DNA of 64,000 nt from Mycobacterium genavense ATCC 51234 (GCF_000526915.1 NZ_JAGZ01000006.1:186001-250000); one strand, 5' to 3'; shown: positions 32,022 through 41,757, numbered from the stretch's first letter. A program made the numbers and translations. The notes: generated by a model not told the origin, from the sequence alone.

Positions 32022-34067
32022 TTACAACCCGGACGGGTACGTTTCCGGTGTTTCGCCGGCGATCCACAAACTCGTCGGCTCCAGCGGCTCGAGTGCTCGG
32101 GTCCGATCGATATGGATCATCGCGTCGAATTGATCCGCGGGCCGAACGTGGAAGTAGTGGCTTTGGCGCTCCGTTTCCGGCCGATAAATCACGCCGATGG
32201 CGCGACCCAAGCGAACAACGCCGAGCGGGTCCGCGGCTTCGGGAGTGAGATCTGGCGACACCAGGAAGGAGCTTTTGCCGGTCTCGTGTAGCAATTCTAC
32301 GATGCTGCCGTTCAGCGCAGGCCGAACAGCCTTGCGTTCCGCGACGCCGCCCCAGTCGCTGGCGGCAGTCACGGTACCGCTGTACGTGCTGAATCCGATC
32401 AGGCGTGACTCGTCGCCGTATCGCTGCCGGACCAGTTGCCCCAGGGTGAGTTGCCCATCCGCGGACATTTCGGTCGCCCGTGCGTCGCCGACGTGAGAGT
32501 TGTGCGCCCACACCACTATTCGTGCCCGCTCAACGCCGTCGTGACGGTCCAGGTGTTTCAGTAGCGCCTCGAGTGTTTCGGCCATGTGCTTGTCACGCAG
32601 GTTCCACGAGTTCACCCGGCCGCTGAACATCGCACGGTAGTACACCTCGGCGTTGCGTACCGTTTGCGCATTTTGCTGGGCGTAGAATAGCTCGTCGTCG
32701 GCGAGCAGTCCGCCCCTACGCACATACGCCAGGGCGTTGCGCTGCATGTCGACCAGCTGTTCGATCGCTTCGCTTTCGCACGATGGACCCGCCCCGAACG
32801 CCGCCGCGAAACCGTACGCTCGACCGTCGTCGGCCGAAGCATGGTCGAAGCACGCGTAGCGATTTCGCGCACGCATCGCCGCCTTCGGGTCAACTCTATC
32901 CAGGTAAGTCACCACTTCCTGGATAGATCGATGCAGGCTGTAGAGATCAAGTCCGTAGAAGCCGGCTTGGCGCTGCTGCCTTGACTCGCACTGCAGGTTG
33001 CGGATGCGCAGCCAATCGGCGAAGTCCCGTACGACGGTGTTGCGCCACATCCAGGCGGGAAATCGCTCGAAACCGCCCAACGCTCCCTCGGCGGTCTCGT
33101 CCACGCCGAGGCCCCGGACGTACCGGTTCACCCGGTAGGCATCGGGCCAATCGGCCTCCGCGGCTACAGCGCAGAAACCCTTCTCCTCGATAAGCCATTT
33201 CGTGATGGTGGCCCGAGCCTGGTAAAACTCGTGCGTCCCATGTGAACTCTCACCGATCAGCACGATGCGCGCGTCGCCTATCAGCTCCTGCAGCGCCTCG
33301 CGCGGCGGAACGCCCGATGGAGCGTCGATGGCCACGCGGCTGAGCACCTCGGCTGGCGTCGGCGCCTGTGGCGGCGCTGTCGATAGATCGGTCGTCGAAG
33401 TAGCGAGCAGCTGGTGCACTTCCTCGTCGGTGACCTGGCGAAAATCCCAGAACGACTCCCCGACCGCGAGGAACGGGGTGGGCATACTCGCACAGACCAC
33501 ATCGTCCACCAGGCCCGCGAATTCCCGGCAGGTAGATTCCGGGGCGGCCGGCACCGCAATCACGATGTGCGCGGGTTCGGATTCGCGAAGGGCGTGCACC
33601 GCCGCGAACATGCTCGCGCCGGTGGCCAACCCGTCGTCGACGAGGATGACCGTCTTTCCGGTGACGTCGAGCGGAGGGCGTCCGCCGCGATACGCGGCCT
33701 CACGCCGGATCAGCTCCCGGCCCTCGCGTTCGGCGATGGCACGCAGTTGTCCCGGCGAGATCCGCAGGCCCCGTATCATGTCGTCGTTGACCACTACGCG
33801 GCCACCGCTTGCCAGTGCCCCGACCGCGAACTCTTCGTGCCCGGGAGCGCAGAGCTTTCGCACCACAAAGGCGTCCAACGGCGCATGCAGCGCGGCGGCC
33901 ACCTCCCAGGCCACCGGTAGCCCGCCCCGCGCCAAGCCCAGCACAATCACATCCGGTCGGTCGCGGTAGGCGCCGAGGAGGTTTGCCAAAACTCGGCCCG
34001 CCTCGCGACGGTCGCGGAACACCCGGCGCGGTAAGCGCCGGGTGTTCTCAACGGCTCTAGTCATCAT
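32022..34067 (-). CDS. Phosphoribosyltransferase-erythromycin esterase fusion, Rv2030c-like
   Basis: Start ATG 34067 ([17 protein letters not shown]), 13 bp after the hspX stop, was chosen because a longer reading would overlap hspX. The 681-residue product has an N-terminal PRTase domain (about residues 20-215) with [14 protein letters not shown], the PRPP loop, and a C-terminal erythromycin-esterase domain with [28 protein letters not shown] and [12 protein letters not shown]. This is the layout of M. tuberculosis Rv2030c, a DosR-regulon gene adjoining hspX. Substrates are not known. A strong hairpin lies within its first codons (34017-34047). Confidence 0.92.
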   Translation of the reverse strand: MMTRAVENTRRLPRRVFRDRREAGRVLANLLGAYRDRPDVIVLGLARGGLPVAWEVAAALHAPLDAFVVRKLCAPGHEEFAVGALASGGRVVVNDDMIRGLRISPGQLRAIAEREGRELIRREAAYRGGRPPLDVTGKTVILVDDGLATGASMFAAVHALRESEPAHIVIAVPAAPESTCREFAGLVDDVVCASMPTPFLAVGESFWDFRQVTDEEVHQLLATSTTDLSTAPPQAPTPAEVLSRVAIDAPSGVPPREALQELIGDARIVLIGESSHGTHEFYQARATITKWLIEEKGFCAVAAEADWPDAYRVNRYVRGLGVDETAEGALGGFERFPAWMWRNTVVRDFADWLRIRNLQCESRQQRQAGFYGLDLYSLHRSIQEVVTYLDRVDPKAAMRARNRYACFDHASADDGRAYGFAAAFGAGPSCESEAIEQLVDMQRNALAYVRRGGLLADDELFYAQQNAQTVRNAEVYYRAMFSGRVNSWNLRDKHMAETLEALLKHLDRHDGVERARIVVWAHNSHVGDARATEMSADGQLTLGQLVRQRYGDESRLIGFSTYSGTVTAASDWGGVAERKAVRPALNGSIVELLHETGKSSFLVSPDLTPEAADPLGVVRLGRAIGVIYRPETERQSHYFHVRPADQFDAMIHIDRTRALEPLEPTSLWIAGETPETYPSGL
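34017..34047 (-). terminator. 13-bp perfect hairpin in the first codons of the Rv2030c-like gene
   Basis: GAACACCCGGCGC and GCGCCGGGTGTTC pair perfectly around a 5-nt loop, 34-64 nt after the hspX stop. It could attenuate transcription from hspX into the downstream gene, stabilise the hspX 3' end, or simply encode NTRRLPRR. Role inferred. Confidence 0.5.
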
Positions 34068-34080
34068 GCACCACGCTTTG

Positions 34081-34515
34081 TCAGTTCGCGGCCGACTGAA
34101 CCTGAACGCGGTGTTCAGTTGCTTCCGGTTCCGCAACCACAACCGACACCGTCAGGATGCCCTTGTCATAGGTGGCTTCGATGTTGTTTTCGTCAGCGCA
34201 CGCCGGCAGCGACACGGTGCGAACGAATGAGCCGTAGGAGAATTCCGATCGTCCGTCGAAGTCTTTCTTCTCGGTGCGTTCGGCCTTGATGCTCAATTGT
34301 CCGTCGCGCACCGTGATGTCGATGTCCTTCGCCGGGTCGACACCCGGGATCTCGGCGCGCACGATGTAACGGCCGTCCTTCATTTGGTCCTCCAGCCGCA
34401 TCAGACGGGTGTCGAAGATGGGGCGCAATCCGGCCATCGCGGGGAAGCCTGCGAACAGTTCTGACAGGTCCGGGAAGATCGATGCGGGGTGATGCCGAGT
34501 GGCAAGAGTGCTCAT
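34081..34515 (-). CDS. hspX: Alpha-crystallin small heat-shock protein HspX (Acr)
   Basis: ATG 34515 is preceded by AGGAG six bases upstream. The 144-residue protein starts [19 protein letters not shown] and carries the alpha-crystallin domain: [33 protein letters not shown] and, at the end of the domain, [10 protein letters not shown] (GxLxV motif). It is the ATP-independent holdase abundant in hypoxic, dormant mycobacteria (Rv2031c). A DosR-box-like 20-mer lies at 34580-34599, 65 bp upstream of the start. The Rv2030c-like gene follows at once. Confidence 0.97.
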   Translation of the reverse strand: MSTLATRHHPASIFPDLSELFAGFPAMAGLRPIFDTRLMRLEDQMKDGRYIVRAEIPGVDPAKDIDITVRDGQLSIKAERTEKKDFDGRSEFSYGSFVRTVSLPACADENNIEATYDKGILTVSVVVAEPEATEHRVQVQSAAN

Positions 34516-34579
34516 CTCTGTCTCCTAGATTGAGAGAATTACCAGTGATGTTCATTCGACCAACCGGTCGAAATCCCGG

Positions 34580-34599
34580 AAAGGGGCTGAAGTCCCAAA
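34580..34599 (-). promoter_or_regulatory. DosR-box-like site upstream of hspX
   Basis: Minus-strand TTTGGGACTTCAGCCCCTTT closely follows the consensus TTSGGGACTWWAGTCCCSAA, including GGGACT and a CCC half. Confidence 0.75.
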
Positions 34600-34789
34600 G
34601 GAGATGGGTAGTTGGTCAGCGCCCTTGCTGTAGGCGTTCGCGTCGACCGGCATCTCGGCTCACGCGACCCGCGGGAGGCCGATTCCACCGCCGAAACGGC
34701 CATAGGGCCACTGACGATGATGAACGCTTGATCCCGATTCAGCTGGGGCCGCTCGGCGATCTTGCGACGAGGATGCCTACTTGCTTCCG

Positions 34790-35541
34790 TGTTTGACACT
34801 GACACCGTTCCACTTCCCCTCGGCGTATCAGCGACCGGGCCGCCTGAACCCGACGACAAGTAAGGACAAGTCGCTGTCACGCGAGCTTCAGCGCCGGGAG
34901 CGCCGAGCAGTTGCTCGATCGCCGCGGTCTGGGCGGCACCGACTACGACCAACTGGATGGCTTCGGCATGCGCAGCGAGATAGTCGACAGGAGAAGCCTG
35001 CAGATGGACGGTGTCGATTTCGACCTCGGGATAGCTGTCCGTGCAACGTTTCATGTGCGAGTCACCGGAATGCGGATGGGTGATGTCAGTACCCGCAACG
35101 GCACGCGACGATGGCGTGCCTCGTGGATCGACAGCCACCGAACAGTGGCCGGATCGTGCCAGTTCTTCCGCGGTCGACCCCAACCAGGCGTTCGGGTGCA
35201 TCGCCGCCCCGGTGTCTCCGATGAACAACAACGTTGTGGACCGCGAAGCAGCGATGAGCGCCGCCACCGGAGCGCCGTCGACAAGTTCCGTTTCCACCTT
35301 GACCGGCTCGCCCATCTGTTCAACCGCGTGGTAGGCGTCGCGGACGACTTGCTCTGCCGCAACCACCGCCATCCGCGCTTCATCCGGACTGACATTGACG
35401 GCCGGTTTGGTGACATGGAGCAGACGCAGCGGAATGTCGGTGCCGGCGACCTTCGTCTACCGCCCACCGGGCAGCGCGAATTGCGGCCGCCGACCCGTCC
35501 ACACCGACGACGACGGACTTCGGTGGATACCGATCAAACAT
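34790..35541 (-). pseudogene. Tandem universal stress protein, frameshifted
   Basis: ATG 35541 (AGGAG upstream) begins MFDRYPPKSVVVGVDGSAAA. After RWAVDE the frame slips (about 35445) and continues VAGTDIPLRLLHVTKPAVN, then ELVDGAPVAALIAASRS and HPNAWLGSTAEELARSGHC, the ATP-loop end of domain 1. A second, shortened Usp half follows (YPEVEIDTVHLQASPVDYL), fading near 34790. Boundaries at the 3' end are approximate. It belongs to the Rv2028c/Rv2005c class. Confidence 0.8.
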
Positions 35542-35834
35542 GAGAACTCCTGGCTTCAGTGGCATTAGGAACGTATTCAGGACGCTACGGAGTGCGTCCC
35601 AGCCAGAGCAGAGGCATTGGTCCTCACCTGTGGATACGTTCGGCGGAGAGGGAACCGCAAACTAAAGGGACTTCGTGCTCCACCCCCGGACCGAACGAGT
35701 TGAGCGGATTGCGCATACAGCTGCCCGCGATTGGCGGCTAGCTATGAGATCTGCTGTGTCACAGCACTATTCGTTTCAGGACGGCGGGAAGGGCAGGAGA
35801 GACATTGGCTAAAGCATTACCTCAAAGTGAAGTC

Positions 35835-36780
35835 CTAACCGAAGTAAACCTTCGACCCCCCCGGTTCGATGCCGACTCTGATCAAGACCTGCGGTACCGC
35901 AGCGGGTCGACTCACGAGGTCACGGATCATGTCCCGACTGGCTTCTAACTCCGTGACGTGCGTGACGGGGCACGTGGCCAATCCGGCCATCGTGCACTCC
36001 AGCAGGATCGCCGACAGCGCCTCGCCGCAGTTGAGGGCATCGACACGCGCGTCGCCGGCGGTGGACAACATGAGAATCTTCGCTTGGTCATACGTGCCCG
36101 CAGAACTCCGCTCGTTCGACGGATCGATCGGGAAGCGGCGGTTCACGTCGACCCTGCGGTCATCTGACTGCGACGCCAGTGCGCTTTCCGGTATCCCTTC
36201 CGATCCTGCCAACCGGACTGTCCACCAACGTAGTTCGGCGTGATACAGGTCGTCATAACGACGCAAGGCTTCGGTGAGTCGTGCCGCCTCGGCTAGTCGC
36301 GGACGCACAGCGTCGGGCAACACATCCATAACGACCAGGTCGTTGTCGAACGCGCTACGCAGCACGGGTTCGAACGACGCCCAGTGCTTCGGCGCGCGGA
36401 ACGGTAGCCGGTTGGTACGGCGACGCAGTATTGCGTTCGCACGGGCTCGCCGAGCCGGTGCCACGTAGTCAACGGGCGCAAAATCGACGGTCACCAGGTG
36501 GTCGAGATTGTTCGGGTTGGGAAACTGATCGACATTCGTGGCCCACCTGGCGGCGGCCATCGCAATCCGGAAGTGATCGAGCGCAGCACCGCAGCTAATG
36601 ATCGCTTCGCGACCGGACTTGTCGGCCGAACTCAAGATTTGTTGTCGATCGGGGAATTAGGTCGACGGTGATGCCGTCGGTAATCCAGCGCCAAGGCTGG
36701 GAGTTGTGTAGCGATGGGGCGTGACGCGCAAGGTCGACTGCCGTCGTGATCGCTTTCGTGTCGGCCAGCGTTTCGGCCAT
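35835..36780 (-). pseudogene. acg: Acg (Rv2032)-like nitroreductase-fold protein, frameshifted and shortened
   Basis: From ATG 36780 the N-terminus MAETLADTKAITTAVDLARH and RHAPSLHNSQPWRW match Acg. Near 36630 one base change moves homology to a second frame: SGREAIISCGAALDHFRIAM, RRRTNRLPF, and NCGEALSAILLECTMAGLAT, the flavin-cap signature. It ends at VRIGIEPGGSKVYFG, about 40 residues earlier than Rv2032. Acg proteins sequester flavin in dormancy. DosR-like boxes at 36837-36856 and 36912-36931 precede it. Confidence 0.87.
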
Positions 36781-36836
36781 CGTCGCCACCCTTCATCCGA
36801 TATGGCTAAGACCCTCGTACACGCGTACGGCTGGCG

Positions 36837-36856
36837 CCAGAGTCCTTGGTCCCCGA
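36837..36856 (-). promoter_or_regulatory. DosR-box-like site near the acg-like gene
   Basis: Minus-strand TCGGGGACCAAGGACTCTGG shares the GGGAC core and A/T spacer with the DosR consensus, 57 bp upstream of the start. Confidence 0.5.
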
Positions 36857-36911
36857 CACTAGGCCATTGGACCTCCGGGAGGCCCGCACGGTAGCCCAAC
36901 GTCCTCGTCCC

Positions 36912-36931
36912 CCAGGGACATACGACCCTAG
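36912..36931. promoter_or_regulatory. Symmetric DosR-box-like site
   Basis: CCAGGGACATACGACCCTAG has both GGGAC and a CCC half with the right spacing, between two divergent dormancy genes. Confidence 0.6.
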
Positions 36932-36943
36932 GCGTTGCGTCCG

Positions 36944-36963
36944 TTCGGGACTTTTGCCCCTAC
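36944..36963 (+). promoter_or_regulatory. DosR-box-like site upstream of DUF302 gene
   Basis: TTCGGGACTTTTGCCCCTAC matches the left 11 positions of the consensus exactly and has a CCC right half. It lies 34 bp before the DUF302 ATG. Confidence 0.7.
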
Positions 36964-36996
36964 CGCGGCCAGTGTCCAGACGATCAGATACTCGCC

Positions 36997-37404
36997 ATGG
37001 GTATTCCGCTATCGGCTCACTTGGCAACGGACTTTGAACGCGCGGTCGAGAGAACCCGAGAAGCCCTTGCCCAACAGGGCTTTAGCGTACTCACTGAAAC
37101 CGACGTCACCACGGCGCTCAAGACCAAGCTCGGCATCGAGATGGAAGACTATCTGATCCTTGCTGCGTGCAGCCCGGAGCTGGCATACCGAGCGATCGAT
37201 ATCGATCGCGAGATTGGATTGCTGCTCCCCTGCAACGTCTTGGTGCGCGCCGACTTGGCCGAGCCGGGCATGACCATCGTCGACGCAATGGATCCCTGCC
37301 TTTCGGTCGTGGTAACCGGGGAGCCCGCGCTCAAGGCGATCGTCGACGAGATCACTGCCAAGCTGGGTGCCGCGATCGCCTCGCTGAATTCTCATTCCGG
37401 TTGA
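36997..37404 (+). CDS. DUF302 domain protein
   Basis: The 135-residue protein begins MGIPLSAHLATDFERAVERT. A DUF302 domain covers most of it: REALAQQGFSVLTETDV, GIEMEDYLILAACSPELA and IGLLLPCNVLVRADL, with the conserved CNV loop. DUF302 proteins are small soluble alpha/beta folds, often regulated by hypoxia in mycobacteria; function unknown. No strong ribosome site is visible. The upstream DosR-like boxes argue for dormancy control. Confidence 0.88.
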   Translation: MGIPLSAHLATDFERAVERTREALAQQGFSVLTETDVTTALKTKLGIEMEDYLILAACSPELAYRAIDIDREIGLLLPCNVLVRADLAEPGMTIVDAMDPCLSVVVTGEPALKAIVDEITAKLGAAIASLNSHSG

Positions 37405-37498
37405 TTGCCTCCAGGCGCGCGACCGAGCGAATACGCGCGGGGGATGCGGCCTGGCATCGACGGCACCGCCAAGGTGCGCTGCACGGGCGCGCTTGGCG

Positions 37499-38077
37499 TC
37501 AGTGAATCGTCCGGCCTCCGTCTTCCTGCAAGCAGCTGATCTTGCGATCCCACTGCGCACTGCGAATCCGATTCAGGCGGGCACGCACGTTCAGCACGAG
37601 CAACGCCACCCCGAATCCCATCACCAGCAGTGTCCCGAGAGCCGCGGCGGATGCGTCTGCCACTGCGTGCCACACCGGGGTCGGCCGGGCTACATGGTCG
37701 CCTTTGCGGTCGACCCAAACTTCAACGCGATCGCCCACGCCGACCCCCGCGTAGGGCAGTTCGAATACACCGGTGCGCTCGGCGTTAGCGATAGGCCACT
37801 TCGCTTGCACGACAGTGATACCCGAGCCGGCCTCGGCGGTTTCGGTAATCGTCGGCTGTATCGCGTGACGCTCCTGCGCCTCTTGGACGTAGAGCCGATC
37901 GCGCACGCTATAGGTCACGCCACCTGCTACGCCGGCGAAGGGAATCGCCAAGAGCAACACAACGAATGCGATCAGCAGGGCCAGGGCTTCGATGCGGTCG
38001 GTGCGCCGCAGCAACGGATTGCGCCCGAAGATGCGAGCGATTCGCCAGCAGCGCGGGTCCAATGTGTAGGTCTCCAT
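37499..38077 (-). CDS. Rv1733c-like two-helix membrane protein
   Basis: ATG 38077 follows AGGAGAG. The 192-residue protein starts METYTLDPRCWRIARIFG, and after the RNPLLRRTDRIEAL segment has a first transmembrane helix (ALLIAFVVLLLAIPFAGVAG), a large loop outside with DRLYVQEAQERHAIQPT and GDRVEVWVDRKGDHV, and a second helix (TLLVMGFGVALLVLNV). This is the arrangement of the DosR-regulon latency antigen Rv1733c. Role unknown. It lies 32 bp after the Rv3131-like pseudogene and is probably co-transcribed. Confidence 0.9.
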   Translation of the reverse strand: METYTLDPRCWRIARIFGRNPLLRRTDRIEALALLIAFVVLLLAIPFAGVAGGVTYSVRDRLYVQEAQERHAIQPTITETAEAGSGITVVQAKWPIANAERTGVFELPYAGVGVGDRVEVWVDRKGDHVARPTPVWHAVADASAAALGTLLVMGFGVALLVLNVRARLNRIRSAQWDRKISCLQEDGGRTIH

Positions 38078-38109
38078 CACAACTCTCCTGAGCGCTAGCG
38101 TGTCCGATA

Positions 38110-39121
38110 TCAGCAGCTACTCGGTGATGTTTGTTCGCGGTCGGACATCCACTCGACGAAATCGGCTAGTTCGCGCCGCGGTGTCGATGGCAGCGGGTCT
38201 GCGTTGATCGGCGCCCAGCCCACCCGTAACAGCATTTGCGGGTAGTTGCTGCTGCCGAAAATCTCGGATCGCACCGCCGCGCGTGTTTCGGCGATCTCAA
38301 GTGGTTCGGTGACCGGGCAACTCGCCAAACCCATCGCCGCGGCGGTGAGGAGGACCGCGCTGGTGGCCTCGCCGCCACGCAGCTGGGCCATGCGGTCGTC
38401 GGCACGTGTTCCCAGCGCAAGAACCACGGCGTTATCTTCAGCGGCTGACGAATCAGGGGGCTCGGCAAGCACGGGACCGGCAAAGTACTGGCCCGGTAGC
38501 GGGGCGTCACGGTCGGATTTTGGCGTGTTGCGCGCCGGAACGCCGGCTACTGAGCCGTACCGGCCGCTCCAGGCGGTGAGTTCGGCGAGATATTCGTGGT
38601 TCATGTGATCCCACACGCCACACGGACTGCGTCACGATTTCGCGCAGCTTGTCGGTGTCTTCGACTTGGCAAAGCGTCACACCATGGCGCGCCGAACGCG
38701 CCGCCATCAGCGCGATGTCGCCCACGGGTACCGGCCAGGAGCTGTAGTGCCGGCGGTCGGTTCGCCGCCGTGGTATCGCCGCGGCAAGTGCGATGTCTGA
38801 GGCGTCAGCCGTGTGGCGTGAAAGTTCCAGTGCAGCAAGGTGGTTCGGATCGCCCGGGTTGGGCAAGCGGGATACTTTGGCATGCCATCCGACCGCCGCA
38901 AACGCGGCGACGCAGTGATTCAGCGCCGCGCCGCAACTCAAGATCAAGTCGCGTCCGTCCGGGTCGGTATTGGGCAATTGCCGCTCCGCATCGCAGTAAA
39001 GATGCAGGATCTGCGTACCCACCAGCCAGCGCCATGGCTGCGTGTTGTGGACCGAGGGGGCTCGAGATGCCAAAGCCAGGACCGTGCGAATCGTGCCCGC
39101 ATCGGGAAAGCGCGCGTTCAT
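38110..39121 (-). pseudogene. Rv3131-like nitroreductase-fold protein, frameshifted
   Basis: ATG 39121 begins MNARFPDAGTIRTVLALASR and RAPSVHNTQPWRW, closely like Rv3131. The frame holds to REIVTQSV near 38630, then shifts by one; NHEYLAELTAWSGRYGSVAG, RGGEATSAVLLTAAAMGLAS and MLLRVGWAPINADPLP follow in the next frame to 38110. Repaired length is about 336 residues. Rv3131 is strongly DosR-induced; its reaction is unknown. Two DosR-like boxes lie at 39183-39223. Confidence 0.9.
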
Positions 39122-39182
39122 GGCAGTTCGTCCCTTTCTAAAACTTCTGATGTCGAGGTTTCCGGGTTTGCCGCCGTTACGC

Positions 39183-39223
39183 GAGGGGACGACGACCTCA
39201 GTCCGAGGGACCTTTGTGCCACC
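39183..39223. promoter_or_regulatory. Tandem DosR-box-like sites upstream of Rv3131-like gene
   Basis: GAGGGGACGACGACCTCAGT (39183-39202) and CGAGGGACCTTTGTGCCACC (39204-39223) have GGGAC cores 21 bp apart, the phasing of paired DosR sites. Confidence 0.6.
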
Positions 39224-39259
39224 CTTTGATTCGCGGGGGGTGCTTCCTAGCTTGAGGCG

Positions 39260-39508
39260 CTAGGCGGCGACAACAGTCACTTCGATAGACAACTGGTTGC
39301 CGACGGCGTAGGCCGCGGCCCAGTCGCCGACGCACACCGCTCGTGCGAGGTCCTCAGCCAGCGGGCTGGAGGCACCCAGCTCTCGGAGCCACGCCGAGAC
39401 TATGGATGCGATCTCATTGCCGTGCACACGAGCGGTGCGGCCGCCGTGTAAACGATCCGTAATGCTGTACATCGTCGCACCACGCGAGGAGTGTTTTGCG
39501 AACCTCAT
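39260..39508 (-). CDS. Small soluble protein of unknown function in dormancy island
   Basis: ATG 39508 is preceded by a consensus AGGAGG six bases upstream, so translation is likely. The 82-residue protein (MRFAKHSSRGATMYSITDRL) has no membrane helix and ends with VGNQLSIEVTVVAA. It is hydrophilic early and alternates strand-like in the tail. No family recognised. A DosR-box-like site lies at 39655-39674, so hypoxic induction is plausible. Confidence 0.7.
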   Translation of the reverse strand: MRFAKHSSRGATMYSITDRLHGGRTARVHGNEIASIVSAWLRELGASSPLAEDLARAVCVGDWAAAYAVGNQLSIEVTVVAA

Positions 39509-39654
39509 GGCAGCCTCCTAGAACAACCTTGAAACCGATTCGACCACTTGGCCGATTCAGCCAGTAGAGGCAAACGAAACCGGTCAGCAGTACTTCCGGC
39601 GCATCCGCGAGCATTGCCGAAGTCCCGGTTGGAGAGTCCTTCGTCACCGCACTC

Positions 39655-39674
39655 GTCGGGCCGAAGGACCCGAG
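39655..39674 (-). promoter_or_regulatory. DosR-box-like site upstream of small gene
   Basis: Minus-strand CTCGGGTCCTTCGGCCCGAC is a near-symmetric GGG/CCC 20-mer with about 13 consensus matches, 146 bp upstream of the ATG at 39508. Confidence 0.45.
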
Positions 39675-39717
39675 ATGACTGCATTCAGCAAAGTCATCAG
39701 GCGCGCGCAGATGTCGA

Positions 39718-40044
39718 TCACCTTGTCGAACAGTGCTTTTCGGAACTACCCGCCTCGCCTTCGGCTAGCACGAAATAGTTCTCTTCTTCTTGCACGAAAT
39801 GCAGCCGCAGCAGAGTGCGGCCCATAGAGGCACGCCAGCAAGTCATCGACTTGACTCGATTTAATCGCCCCTTCCGCTTTCGCCATGGCCAGATGCGTGC
39901 CGACGCGGTCCGAAAGTCTCCGGATTTCGGCATGCGTCCGGCTCATTGTCGGGGTCGCTTCCCTGCCTAGGGGCTGGGCTAGGGCGGGGTAAAGCTGTGT
40001 TTCCTCGGCTAGTTCGTGGGGCAGAAGCCGACTACTCAGTACGG
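39718..40044 (-). pseudogene. C-terminal part of hemerythrin-like (HHE) domain
   Basis: The minus strand encodes YAVLSSRLLPHELAEETQ, THAEIRRLSDRVGTHLAMA and, after a shift near 39815, LRLHFVQEEENYFVLAEG. The histidines and glutamates (HELAEE, THAE, HFxQEEE) are the iron or metal ligands of HHE proteins. The matching N-terminal helix lies on the opposite strand just to the right. It is probably the tail of the adjacent P-type ATPase gene. Confidence 0.75.
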
Positions 40045-40248
40045 CATAAGCCTGCCGGCACCGAAGACCTGCTGCAACGCTTCTCTGCCGAGCACGACCA
40101 ACTCCGCGACGCCATCGGATTGCTGCGCGACAGCGCGGATCGCGCTTTGGACAGCGATCCGCCGCGGCCCACGGTGATGGTCGGTGATGGAGTCCAATGA
40201 CGCCCCAGCCTTAGCTGGCGCGACCGTCGGTGTTGCGATGGGTGCCCG
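40045..40248 (+). pseudogene. Two reversed coding segments: hemerythrin N-part and P-type ATPase hinge motif
   Basis: On the plus strand, 40050-40165 encodes RFSAEHDQLRDAIGLLRDSA (HHE helix 1) and 40168-40248 encodes TVMVGDGV, then after one extra base NDAPALAGATVGVAMGAR, the textbook P-type ATPase hinge. Both neighbours on each side read on the minus strand and lack exactly these pieces. Each segment seems inverted in place. Confidence 0.7.
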
Positions 40249-41757
40249 TTCGCTTTCGGCGCGCACAGCGGCATACTTGTCGGCAGGCGTCTGTTCGGCG
40301 AGAACCGCGTCCAGTCCCAAGTCAGTAGCGATCTCGCGCGTCGGCTCGAGTCGGTCGCCAGTGAGCAGGATCAAGCGATCCAGCCCCACCTCACGCAATC
40401 GCCGAACGGTTACGTGGCGCCTCGCGGCGGAGCGGACTCGCAAAAACACGGCACCGATCGCCCGATTTTCGGTGCAGACCCATGCGATGGCGGACCCGTC
40501 AAGACGGGCGCGGTTGAGCACCGTTCGTGCCCACGCGTCGATCGCGGCGTTGGTGGGCAGTTTGCCGACCGAAACCCGACGCCCGTCGACGGTGGCGGTG
40601 ACGCTCACCCCCGGATCTTCGGACACCTCGGTGGGCAGCGACAACTGCAGGCCACGGCTGAGGGCCTCGGTGACACTGGCCTCGCCCATTACGTGCGGAG
40701 AAAATTGGTCTACCGAAGCGGCCAGTCGCAGTACCGAAGCCGTATCACTGCCCGGGCCAGCTACCACGTCGAGGACCGTCGGCTGTCCCGTAGTCAGGGT
40801 TCCGGTCTTGTCCATTACCAACGTTTTTGCGCGACCGAGATTTTCCAGGACGCCACCACCGCGGATGACCACGTCCTCGCGGGAGGCCCGCGACAAACCG
40901 GAAACGATCGCTGCCGGAGCTGCCAACAGCAAGGGACACGGTGTCGCCACCACCAGCACCGCCACAGCCCGCACAGCTGATCCGCTCAGTAACCAAGCAA
41001 GCCCCGCCAGCGATAGCGCCAGCGGAAGAAACCATGTCGCGTAGCGGTCGGCCAACCGCACCAGCAGCGCGCTTTCCGCAGCCTGCTGCGCCAATCGCAC
41101 AATGCCCGCATAGGTGCTCTGGTCAGCCGGCGCAGTCGCCCGCAGCTCGAAAGGGCTGCCGGCGTTGAGCACGCCGCTGCGGACCGGCTCGCCGAGGCGG
41201 CGTTCGACGTGCAGCGATTCTCCCGTCAGAGCGGACTCGTCGAGCACCGCCACCACGTCGGCAACCCGCCCGTCGACCGGCACCACCTCACCGGGGCCGA
41301 CGACCAGCACATCACCGATGCCGACATCAGCCAATGGAATCACGCTCACCAGCGATCCGAGTCGCCGGCGCGCGGATCGCGGGGCACGCTCGAGCAGGTA
41401 ACGCAAATCGTGTTCCGCGCGTCGCCCGGCCGCCGCATCCAGCGCTCGCCCGCTCGCCAGCACCACTGCAATCAATGCGCCGGCCAAGTACTCGCCCACC
41501 AGGACACTGCCGACCAGAGACAACAGCGCAATAATGTCGACGCCACCGCGCTTGCGGCGCAATCCGGCGACGACCCATGCCGATGCCGGCACGATGGCGA
41601 CGACGGTACCCGCGATCCAGCAACCGCCGGCCAAGTGCCGCCAACCAGCCAGCCAGGCGCCTCCCCCGGCCACCAAGAAGCCCAAGGTAACACCCGTCAA
41701 GATTGGTTCGACAGACGAGCGCGGCCCAAGAAATGAAACGGCCCGCAGAACAGGCAC
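40249..41757 (-). pseudogene. P-type metal-cation ATPase, broken before the hinge motif
   Basis: GTG 41757 follows GGAGGG. Several N-terminal membrane helices, actuator motif ALTGESLHVE, metal-site helix VVATPCPLLLAAPAA, phosphorylation site VMDKTGTLTTG and nucleotide domain with LLTGDRLEPT are all in one frame. The frame continues to AEQTPADKYAAVRAESERAP, exactly where MVGDGVNDAP should follow, but that motif is on the other strand. Without it and the last membrane helices the pump is dead. Cation class (P1B-like) is suggested by the TPCP motif. Relatives sit in DosR regulons. Confidence 0.85.

Noticed and set aside
35580..35599. GGACGC-TACGGAGT-GCGTCC as a DosR box upstream of the USP gene
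   Set aside because: It is an inverted repeat, but the spacing between GGAC and GTCC does not fit the DosR consensus.
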